Source: Gigaspora margarita
Taxonomy: Eukaryota > Glomeromycota > Glomeromycetes > Diversisporales > Gigasporaceae
DNA length: 64,000 nt
Assembly (NCBI GenBank): GCA_009809945.1
Contig: WTPW01001594.1
Location: forward strand, 3,821 to 67,820
Direction of reading: 5' to 3'
This document shows positions 56,483-64,000 of this stretch, piece after piece. The number at the start of each line of letters is the position of its first letter. The first letter of the stretch is position 1. Position numbers and translations under genes: made by a program. The notes below the pieces were generated by a model. The model worked only from the letters and a program-made list of their open reading frames with translations. It was not told where the DNA came from and did not search any database.

Positions 56483-57159
56483 AAATTAAATAATTATATT
56501 TTTATTAAAATTACCTGTTTATATTATTTGTATTGAGATTTTTTCCTTAATTAAGGTTTTTTTTATCTCAAATATATATAATATAAAATACTTATTTATA
56601 TTATATATTTTATTTATTTATTTATTTATTAATATATTTCTTATTATATATTTATATATCACAATTTTATATTATTTATTAAATAATAAATCAATATACA
56701 GTATTATAACTTATATATAAATTATATTTTATAAGTTTTCAAAATTTTAAATATGGGGTGAATCAGTAGAAAAAAAACAAATTTTTCTAAGTAAAAGTTT
56801 TCTTGACTTAAGCTTAAATATCTTAACAATTATTTTAATAAATTTAATAAATTTTTTTATTTTAATTCTATATAATTTCAAGATCAAAATAAAAATTTTT
56901 TTAACAAATTTGATTAAATAGTTGTTAAAATATTTTAATTTAAAAATTAAAAAATTTTTACTAGAAATGATTTGTCCTTTTTCTACTAACTTATCTCCAT
57001 ATAGTTTCGGGGAATTTCATATTATAGTTTCAGAGTTTCGGGTTTCAGGGGTTTCAGATTTTTTAAAAATCTGAAACTAGTTTCGTATTATACCAAAACT
57101 GAAACTAGTTTCGGATAGGTTTCGTTTCATTGCCCAACTCTAGTGTGGGCTGCGAAAAA

Positions 57160-58230
57160 AGGCCAACCTACGTATTGAGACATTGGTTAGGAAAATTACA
57201 CGTGCTGTAAGTTTCTACAACTTGTAATTAAGGACTTGGAGATCAAAACAATACCCCAGCGCGGTTCTGTGATAAGAATGAAGGAAAGAAATTATAAAGG
57301 TCATCCACACATTATCAAAATCGACGGATCTGGATGATTCTGATGAAAGTGATATATAGATCGCGACTGATATAGCGCATCTTATGATTGGTATCAAAGC
57401 ATGTGATACTCAAAATGCAATACAAGGATGGATTAGTGGAACTAAGGACGTCGATGGAAGTATTAAAGGATTTCAGCTGGAAGCCAAGGGACTGCATAGA
57501 TGCAACTGAATATGATGATATACCGACGTTATAGAAAATGTGCAAATCGCAATCGATATAGCACATCAAAAGGGGTCCGTATTATTTTGCCAACAATCAC
57601 TTCACCGACATAACATTTCACTGACAAATATTCACCGACAAGTTCATTTTACTGACAGTTTGTTTCACTGAAGCTCATTTCACTGACAAGTTTTTTTTTA
57701 AAAAGCACACTAACTTTAACCCTAATTTTACCCTGACCCTACCCTGACCCTAACGACAATGACCAGAATTACTTTGTCAGTGAAATGAGCTTCGGTGAAA
57801 TAAACTGTCAGTAAAATGAACTTGTCGGTGTCAGCGAAATAATTGCCACCCCATCAAAAGTTTGGTGTCAATGATGCGATCCTCGAAAAACAACACAAGA
57901 ATGGACAAGCGGAAATAATGATATCAATAATACATTAAAGAATTTCAACTCAAAAGCTACAAAATATGACAACATAGTCAAATGGATTCCTTTTAATTTA
58001 TTAAAGAATATTCGAGAGTTTGATGGTGGAGCATTAGTGATCTGGCTAGATGGTGAACGAAATGATTCGGGGATCTGGCTCAGATGGAGTATAGTTATGA
58101 GGCCGGTCATGGAAATTGAAGTGCTGTGGATCATTAGTTATGGTAAAGTAGAACCGATTGAAGAAGATGTTGACTTCAGGACAAGAGTCAAGAGGGATCT
58201 AGCTTCTGTCACAGCCACAATCGGTTCTTG
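57160..58230 (+). pseudogene. Kinase N-terminal relics, two copies
   Basis: Two stretches carry the head typical of Rhizophagus-type kinases. At about 57420-57490 a frame reads IQGWISGTKDVDGSIKGFQL. At about 57890-58070 another reads EWTSGNNDINNTLKNF, SKATKYDNIVKWIPFNLL, KNIREFDGGALVIWLDGE. The latter corresponds to the WIPFxxLxxIxxIGxGGFGxVYxAxWLDG start of the kinase domain, with the glycine loop degenerate. A preceding DIAHLMIGIKACD / DIAHQKFGVNDA motif occurs before each. A MITE (57573-57852) is inserted between them, in the second DIAHQK motif. The right LTR-like repeat follows directly, so the kinase domain is cut there. Confidence 0.6.
57573..57852. mobile_element. hAT-like MITE, 280 bp, perfect 8-bp TSD
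   Basis: Identical ATCAAAAG lies at 57565-57572 and 57853-57860. The ends GGGTCCGTATTATTTTGCC and, read inward, GGGGTGGCAATTATTTCGC are inverted, and most of the element is palindromic with TTCACCGACA and TCACTGACAA repeated (ACCGACAAGTTCATTTTACT in both arms). The centre holds telomere-like CCCTAA/CCCTGACCCTA units. Confidence 0.85.
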
Positions 58231-58240
58231 GAAGAAATTT

Positions 58241-58685
58241 TGGCCTAGGCCGAGTCCCCCGATCACGTTGCCATTGTCGAGTCATGGCTAAATAATTGCT
58301 AGATTTAATGATAATCGATCTAGAATCAAGTCACGCAAGGAACACGGGATCGGAAATTATGATTGATTGATTAATTGAAATAATAATATAATTTATTAAT
58401 CATTGTGTAATTAATTTGGAATTCGACACCAAGTATATAAGGAACGTACGAAAAGAAAAGTTAGTTAGATTTGGTGGTGTGAATTAAAACTGAAAACGAA
58501 AACTGTAACCTATACTTACGTACAATAAGGACGTGACTGTAAGTACGGGTTGGTCACGACTCTTATGTGCGAGGAAGGGACACATAAGGACCGAAGATTA
58601 CTGCCATTACAAGAATGGAGCCAAGCGAACGAATGCAAGAAAGGAAAGTCGACGAACACACCTGTGGTCGTTAATGGTCACGACA
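58241..58685 (+). repeat. LTR-like direct repeat, right copy (445 bp)
   Basis: Same orientation as 50566-51014, beginning TGGCCTAGGCCGAGTCC and ending TGGTCACGACA. It is preceded by a short purine stretch (GGAAGAAAT), a weak candidate for a polypurine tract. Sequence beyond the CA end is unrelated to that after the left copy. Confidence 0.65.
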
Positions 58686-59358
58686 ATTAGTGTAAATCCA
58701 ATTTTTCAATATAAAAAAAGTTAGCAGTTAGTCAATCAAAAATCGCGTAACAATTCGAAATGAATTAGTTTTCTTGATATAGATTTTTTAGGTATTCTAA
58801 ATTTTCACAAAATAAAAATAATTTCTCAACACAAACAATATTATTATGTTCTAGTAATTATATGTCTAAATCAACACAAAACACATTAATACGTCCTAAT
58901 GATTCCAAATTGAATAACTGAACCAAAAAATGTTGAAAGTATATTAAAGGAGTTATTGTCTGATTCTCCAATTCAAAGGAGATTAGACGTCAAGTACTGA
59001 AATGGGTGTGCAAATAATGAAATATCCTACTGCACTACAACAATTTGTGAAGGAAGTCAAAGACGGTAAGGTTGAAAATTATAACAGAAAAGGTTTAAAT
59101 CTACATGTAATGAGGGTGGGGTATGTTGTGTAATTTAAAAATCTTTTAAATTATTTTAATAATGGCTTAATTTCTCAATAAAAATCTTATTTTATAAATA
59201 AATTTAAAAAAATTTTTTTCCATTAAATAAAATATATAAACCTGTTAATTAAATTTTTTTTTTTTTTTGATATGTTCGTTAAATTTATCAAGTAATTGAA
59301 ATGTCAGTATTTTACGAATCTATTAACGTTATCATCCAGAGCGCAACCTTGTACACAT
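58686..59358. other. Intergenic with one small open frame
   Basis: AT-rich DNA. A 43-codon frame from ATG 59002 to TAA 59133 (MGVQIMKYPTALQQFVKEVK at the start) has ordinary composition and a GTAAGG..AACAG intron-like pair inside it. A broken frame before it reads NVESILKELLSDSP. I do not recognise either; they may be the end of another relic. Confidence 0.3.
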
Positions 59359-59373
59359 TTACGGTGTGGGGGT

Positions 59374-60835
59374 TAAAGATGCCTGACGAAATGTTTTTTG
59401 CGATGACGAAATGGTTTCATCATGGTTTCGTCATGACGAAACCTTGACGATTGACAAAACCCCTGACGATTGACGAAATCTATGACGAATTGACGAAATC
59501 TATGACGAATTGACGAAACATATGACGAATTGACGAAACCTTGACAAAGCTTTAACAATTGATAAACCGATTCAGGAACCCCTTTAGCATAATGATCTTG
59601 GATACACCAACCTTAAATTGTTTCAAAAGAATGTTATTTCATTATAAGGTTTCATTGGTTTTTTTCTTTCTTCTTATTTCGCATGTCACGTGTTCAAATT
59701 TATGTCGGGTTGATCCGGAACAGTCAAAATTGTGCACGCGTTTATTTTTGTCGATTCCGGATAAATCCGGCATATAGGACACAGAAAATTTTGGATCCAA
59801 ATTTTTCCAAATTTTGGCCCAAACGTCCAAATTTTGGCCAAATTTTTGATGAATTTTTCGGGTTTCATATGATCTAACCAATAAAAATAAAGTATTTGGG
59901 AACCCGGAAAATCGTGGGCCCAAAATTTTAGATAAAGTCTGGTCGGAAGCTTTAGGAATTGTGGTGCGTGTCTGTCGAGAAGTTTCGGAATTGAAATTTA
60001 ATAATTTATATTCCAAATAATTCCAGATATTTAAAATTTTATCCAAATATTAGTCTATTTTTTTAAATTTTTTACCCAAATTTTATCTAAATATTAGTTA
60101 ATACCCAAATAAATTTTTGCAATTTGGTATCCAAATTTTTCCGTGCCCCTGGTGAAGAGAAGCGAAAATACTTGAAAACCAATGTTGTAATCGACCTTGG
60201 TGCACTAATTAAAAATGACGGGAACGAAATGTTACATATAGTGAGCACCAATCTATCGCTGTAGTCACCAACAACAACACCTTCTACCTTTACGCGCTTT
60301 GTTTATTTACAAAATTTGATTTCCTTTTTTTGATTTGTTATTCGTAAATAAGTAAATCACGATGGATAACGAGAATGTAATGGATATCTTAATATGTATA
60401 TATTGTTATCCAACCTATATTGATTCTCTATCGCTGCTATTAATTATGCATTATCGCCTGTTCTGTTAAAACATCGTTTTTTTAGCTCTTATCATTATTG
60501 ACCGCGACTTTCCTATGGAATTGCCTAAAGGTTAATTAGGTTATATTCTTTTGTTGGTGATACTATATTAGACGGGTTATTAAAACACTTCTTAATTTTT
60601 ATAAACGCGGTAATTGACTCTATCTTGTATGAATATAACTCATCAGGTTTCGTCATAGGTTTCGTCAATTCGTCATAGGTTTCGTCAATTCGTCATAGAT
60701 TTCGTCAATTCGTCATAGGTTTCGTCAATCGTCAGGGGTTTCGTCAATCGTCAATTCGTCAATTGGAAGTCACCTGACGAAATGGTTTCGTCATTCGTCA
60801 ATGACGAATGATTCGTCATTCGTCAGGCATCTTTA
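59374..60835. mobile_element. Non-autonomous hAT element, 1462 bp, perfect 8-bp TSD
   Basis: Ends are TAAAGATGCCTGACGAA at both sides, flanked by identical GTGGGGGT (59366-59373, 60836-60843). Both subterminal regions are arrays of GACGAAATCTATGACGAATT-type units, in opposite orientation on the two sides (59380-59560, 60650-60830). The interior has no transposase motif. It includes a stretch with repeated CAAATTTTTCCAAATTTTGG motifs (59795-59850, 60050-60150). Confidence 0.92.
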
Positions 60836-61019
60836 GTGGGGGTCTGACGTACCAACCCATGCGTCGTCACTCTTTACAAATAATTTAACTTTTTTTATTT
60901 TGCTATTTACATTAATTTTTTTCACTTGCTCATAAAATTTTCAAAAAAAAAAAGCGTATTTAGAAATAAATAGGAGGTTTAAAATTTTATTTGTGTATCA
61001 AAAATTTTGATGGTTGTGT

Positions 61020-61259
61020 TTAGAGACTCCCATTTAACGAAATAAATAATTTTTCAACGACAAGAATTATCATTTCAAATTTATCGGAAGATGAAATGAA
61101 GTTAATACATCGCTCATTTGAAAATGAATACGTTGTCAAAATTAGATTCGCGTATTTTAATTCTGAAACTATCCCAATTTTATTTTTTTTTCTCTTTTTA
61201 AATATCGAACACAACTTACTAATGACGATCTTGAAGCACAATTTTTTATTTGCAAACAT
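61020..61259 (-). CDS. Unrecognised small frame in the TIR element
   Basis: ATG at 61257-61259, 79 residues. It begins MFANKKLCFKIVISKLCSIF, has a KKRKKNK cluster, and continues with SFSNERCINFISSSDKFEMI. The first 30 residues resemble the frame at 7840-8040 in the other copy (KTLGFKIVNSKI, KRKKKIK), while the rest differs. Resemblance may come only from DNA similarity of the two element copies. No family recognised. Confidence 0.2.
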   Translation of the reverse strand: MFANKKLCFKIVISKLCSIFKKRKKNKIGIVSELKYANLILTTYSFSNERCINFISSSDKFEMIILVVEKLFISLNGSL

Positions 61260-62177
61260 GAAAAAAAAAACTTCGAAACAACTTGTGGATCAGTTTCGAT
61301 TAAAAAAAAAAAAAAAGAAGTTTTTAACATGTAAAACCAATTCGATGAACTATTTTATATAAACATATTTATTTCCTTTTTGAAACTTTAAGTAACCTTA
61401 CAAGGGAAACAAAATAGGTTCGAAATGAATTCAAGATTATAAGAATTTTAAAATGATTCTGACCCCATTAATTCTTCGCCCAACAATTAAAATCTCCAAG
61501 TTATGAAAATTTTAAAAATAACCGAATATAGTCTTCGCCAGCTATAAAAGTTTTAAAAATAATCTAACTGAATATAGTCTTCGCCCGGTTATAAACCTTT
61601 AAAATCGTTCAATCAATATAATATAGTTTTCTCCCAACTCTAAAAACTTTAAAATAACTTGACTAAATAAAGTTTTTCACCAGCTATAAGAATTTTAAAA
61701 ATATTCGACTGAAATATAGTATGAGGATCTTAAAAATAACCTGACAAAATATAGTCTTCGCTCTGCTATAAGAATTTTAACAGCTACCAACAATCAAACA
61801 GAGTCTTCACCCACTGTAAAAATTTTAAAAACTACCAACTATGAAAATTCTAAAACCATCTGACTAAAATGTTAGTCTTCATTTACTGTAACGGAAGTAA
61901 AGCTAAATTCAGTTTTGCCTTTTATGAAAATAGCTCATTCGTACGGATATATATTTTCATATATACCCATGCGAATAAGCTTTCAAAAAAAAGCATGGGT
62001 TTTTACATAAGACTCGTACAATAACTATAATATATTTTAATTTTTCTTAAACCAAACATGCGTGCGTATCAATGAATGCTTTTCTCATACAGTAATTTGA
62101 TATATGTATATAGTTTAATTTATTAAAAAATTAAAAAAATATCATTAAATATCATTAAATTTTAATAAGAAAATAAA

Positions 62178-63866
62178 TCAATCACAGACAAAACAATTTG
62201 CCAAAAGATCGTCATTTTTTATAAGTTGTATACCCAAAGCTTCTAATTTACAAAGTTTTTCAGTTTTATCCGAATAATCAACAGGATTAGTGCTAATCAA
62301 AATCTTTTTTGGAAATCTATATTTGTTCATTTTAGCACTTTCCAATAAAACATCAAGAACTTGACAACTCATTCTTTTAGATTGACTTAAATCCAAATAA
62401 TCTAATTTTACATGTAAATGTTGAAGAAAAATACCAAATGATTCATCTGTAATATCTTTATAGTTAGTAATTAAAATAAGGTTACGTAAATTAGATGGTA
62501 AAAATGCTGAAAGCATTCTATAATCATCTTCAGTATAAGGTGTAAAAGGATTTAAAATTGAAAGATGAATAAGGTTTTTACAAGATTGAAGTAAAGAAAA
62601 TAATGCAGGAATAGCATTAAAATCAACAGTAGATTCAAAATGAACAAGATTTGTACAAAAATTAGAAATACATTGAATAACATTTGAAATATCACCTGAT
62701 TGAAATCTTAATATTAAATGAATTTCTTTTAAAGAAATATTGGTATTTTGAATAAATTCAATAAGATCTGTAGGAAAAGTATTTTGTCTTATATATAATT
62801 TTTGTAATTTTGGAAAATGTTTTGTACCAAATGGCATTTTCATTAAATTATAATGATTATCATAATATATTGTTAATGATTCTAAATTATCCCAAGTTAT
62901 TTGTTTAGAATTAAATGAAGGAATTTCATTAATAAATAAATTTTTAATTTCAAGAGATTTAAGTGAACTCGCTTGTGTTAATAATGCTATCAATAATTCT
63001 TTGTTTGATCCAGAATATCCATATGTATTTTGAATAAAATAATGAGAAGTACAAGTTCCAATATAAATATGTTCAAGTGCAACTTGTGCTTTAATTAATT
63101 CTGATATTGTTGTAGATTCACCAGCACGTAATGATTCAATTTTTAAAGATTTAACATTTCGACATAATTTAGAATAATAATCGATTGAAGTAAATCTTTC
63201 CATTGTCGCAGGTGAAAGTTCTTTAAGATTTGATAAACAATTTTCAATTCCAGGTAATTTAAATAAAACTCTAATATCGACAGGTTGATAAATTTGTTCA
63301 GAATAAAGATCAAGACATTCAAATCTTGCTCCACAATTTAAAAATACTTTAAAAATTTCAATATAAAGAGGTGCGAGCCATGTATAATTTAAGTAATCCT
63401 TTTGAACCCAACTACCATGAACATATGGAAATAATGTTTTCTTCGTTTTATCTATTTTATCATCTTGAATATTTAATAAATGATTTCTATACCATAAATC
63501 TAAACATAAATATAAACTTTCATATTTAAAATGTCGTAAAAATGATGGATAAATAAATGTTTTTGTTTGATTAATTTTTAAAAAAGGTTTTAATGGCCAA
63601 CTTATGTTTTGAGATAGAAGCGTTGCATATGCTTCGTCGGTAATAAACGATGCATAAACTTCAATAAGTTTGTCGGATATATTATTTTCTAAAAGAAGAA
63701 AAGGTTGTTTCCATAATATGGGTACTGCAACTTTACACCATCCTCTATTAACAAGAACACAAGAATGAAGGGATACTTTGTCAAAACAAAAATATTGAAA
63801 TATTTCTTCAAGAATCTCCGGAAAAAGATCCATGATTAAAAAAGTATGGTGTGTACGGGTCACCAT
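62178..63866 (-). CDS. F-box/LRR-like protein, 562 residues
   Basis: An intact single-exon gene. ATG 63864-63866 gives MVTRTHHTFLIMDLFPEILE; a second ATG at residue 12 (63833) sits at the usual start of Glomeromycotina F-box proteins (MDLFPEILEEIF) and may be the true start. The F-box covers about residues 12-56 (LFPEILEEIFQYF, VLVNRGWCKVAVPILWKQP). The rest, from about residue 190, is leucine-rich with repeats of LxxLxI type (LVHFESTVDFNAIPALFSLL, LRNLILITNY, LDYLDLSQSKRMSCQVLDVL), consistent with LRR substrate binding. By family it would be the substrate receptor of an SCF (SKP1-cullin-F-box) ubiquitin ligase. The frame is unbroken to the TGA-type end after NCFVCD. Downstream, about 150 bp away, lies the 1-kb TIR element. 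Confidence 0.9.
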   Translation of the reverse strand: MVTRTHHTFLIMDLFPEILEEIFQYFCFDKVSLHSCVLVNRGWCKVAVPILWKQPFLLLENNISDKLIEVYASFITDEAYATLLSQNISWPLKPFLKINQTKTFIYPSFLRHFKYESLYLCLDLWYRNHLLNIQDDKIDKTKKTLFPYVHGSWVQKDYLNYTWLAPLYIEIFKVFLNCGARFECLDLYSEQIYQPVDIRVLFKLPGIENCLSNLKELSPATMERFTSIDYYSKLCRNVKSLKIESLRAGESTTISELIKAQVALEHIYIGTCTSHYFIQNTYGYSGSNKELLIALLTQASSLKSLEIKNLFINEIPSFNSKQITWDNLESLTIYYDNHYNLMKMPFGTKHFPKLQKLYIRQNTFPTDLIEFIQNTNISLKEIHLILRFQSGDISNVIQCISNFCTNLVHFESTVDFNAIPALFSLLQSCKNLIHLSILNPFTPYTEDDYRMLSAFLPSNLRNLILITNYKDITDESFGIFLQHLHVKLDYLDLSQSKRMSCQVLDVLLESAKMNKYRFPKKILISTNPVDYSDKTEKLCKLEALGIQLIKNDDLLANCFVCD

Positions 63867-64000
63867 TTATAAATGATCATCGGGTATACAAAGTTACACA
63901 CAGTAAACATGCATAGAATTGTAGAATAGAAGATAAGGCTTGTAGATCTCGAATTTCGGTTATACAGACCGTAATTGAATTACCGTATACGGAAACTGTT
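63867..64000. promoter_or_regulatory. 5' flank of the F-box gene
   Basis: Only 134 bp remain in the window. No clear TATA box or other motif is seen. Confidence 0.3.

Larger units (their letters stand above)
52379..57142 (+). mobile_element. hAT transposon, 4764 bp, perfect 8-bp TSD
   Basis: Ends are TAGAGTTGGGCACTAAAACC and, read inward from the right, TAGAGTTGGGCAATGAAACG. Identical GTGTGGGC duplications lie at 52371-52378 and 57143-57150. Subterminal regions are built from CCGAAACC/GGTTTCGG repeats (52435-52525, 57000-57125). A palindromic array lies at 52836-53940, with one degenerate palindrome unit on the other side (56806-56960). The broken transposase is at about 54150-56482, with a 150-N gap. 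It interrupts the kinase-LTR unit. Confidence 0.92.
59359..62025 (-). mobile_element. Second copy of the 1-kb TIR element, with nested hAT
   Basis: Read on the minus strand from about 62025 it matches 7113-8120: TIR (TTATTGTACGAGTCTTATG), then GCATGGG..GCTAAATTCA, the tandem GGCGAAGACTATATTCAG / TTTTTAAAATTTTCATAG units, CTTGAATTCA..CGAACCTATTT, and GTTTGCAA..CTTCAAGATCGTCA. The other TIR (GGGGTCTGACGTACCAACCC) is split by the hAT element 59374-60835; its outer bases lie at 59359-59373. A minus-strand frame at 61020-61259 (MFANKKLCFKIVISKL, then KKRKKNK) parallels the frame at 7840-8040 in the first copy. The element begins about 150 bp downstream of the F-box stop codon. Confidence 0.65.

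Noticed and set aside
50566-58685. Complete LTR retrotransposon with gag-pol
   Set aside because: No protease, reverse transcriptase, RNase H or integrase motif was seen between the repeats, and host duplications do not match.
59559-60046. Overlapping frames of 60-134 residues on both strands
   Set aside because: They lie in the interior of a non-autonomous hAT element, overlap each other on opposite strands and have no recognisable motif.
59380-60830. CRISPR-like array of GACGAAATCTATGACGAATT units
   Set aside because: Units are contiguous without unique spacers, are inverted between the two ends and lie in the subterminal regions of a hAT element in a eukaryotic genome.

Overview
The window looks like a repeat-dominated stretch of an AT-rich eukaryotic (fungal) nuclear genome, most likely an arbuscular mycorrhizal fungus of the Glomeromycotina (Rhizophagus type). 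The grounds are very high A+T, short GT-AG introns, a BTB-BACK protein, an F-box/LRR protein, relics of the expanded Rhizophagus-type protein kinases, and many hAT-type transposons. Only two genes look intact: a two-exon BTB-BACK gene (5795-7047, +) and a single-exon F-box gene (62178-63866, -). No tRNA or rRNA gene, CRISPR array or prokaryotic operon was seen. The assembly has one 150-N gap (55406-55555), scattered single Ns, and one exact duplication beside an N (about 14667-15118) that is probably an artefact.

Layout. 1-5.3 kb: low-complexity DNA, a TIR element holding a decayed tyrosine recombinase (1665-3587), another inverted-repeat element and a hAT MITE. 5.8-8.1 kb: the BTB-BACK gene followed at once by a 1-kb TIR element. 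8.9-19 kb: a possible dynamin-like relic, several MITEs with 8-bp target duplications, a palindromic array and a candidate solo LTR. 19.8-28 kb: low-complexity DNA, then a hAT transposon inserted in a TTAA-flanked MITE, then several inverted-repeat elements. 27.8-34.2 kb: a LINE 3' end, an inverted SINE relic, and a minus-strand pogo-like transposase relic split by two later insertions. 36.4-37.9 kb: a minus-strand protein kinase relic next to an LTR-like repeat. 40.5-44.9 kb: a second hAT transposon. 44.9-48.1 kb: a kinase relic split by a 2.75-kb foldback element that itself holds a poly(A) retroposon and a SINE. 50.6-58.7 kb: two direct LTR-like repeats of about 445 bp around kinase relics, split by a third hAT transposon (52379-57142) and a MITE. 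59.4-62.0 kb: a second copy of the 1-kb TIR element with a non-autonomous hAT element inserted in its end, lying directly 3' of the F-box gene.

Most of the window is a record of nested insertions, many of which can be ordered by their target duplications. The points that look least explained by standard classes are: LTR-like repeats linked to kinase sequence at two loci; a family of foldback elements built from hairpins centred on GTCTCGATGAGAC; palindromic arrays with a GATATCTTGG core; a TIR element lying directly downstream of both intact genes in gene-sense orientation; and a SINE and a LINE that share their 3' tail. All family assignments come from reading the sequence and from known family motifs; no database search was run.
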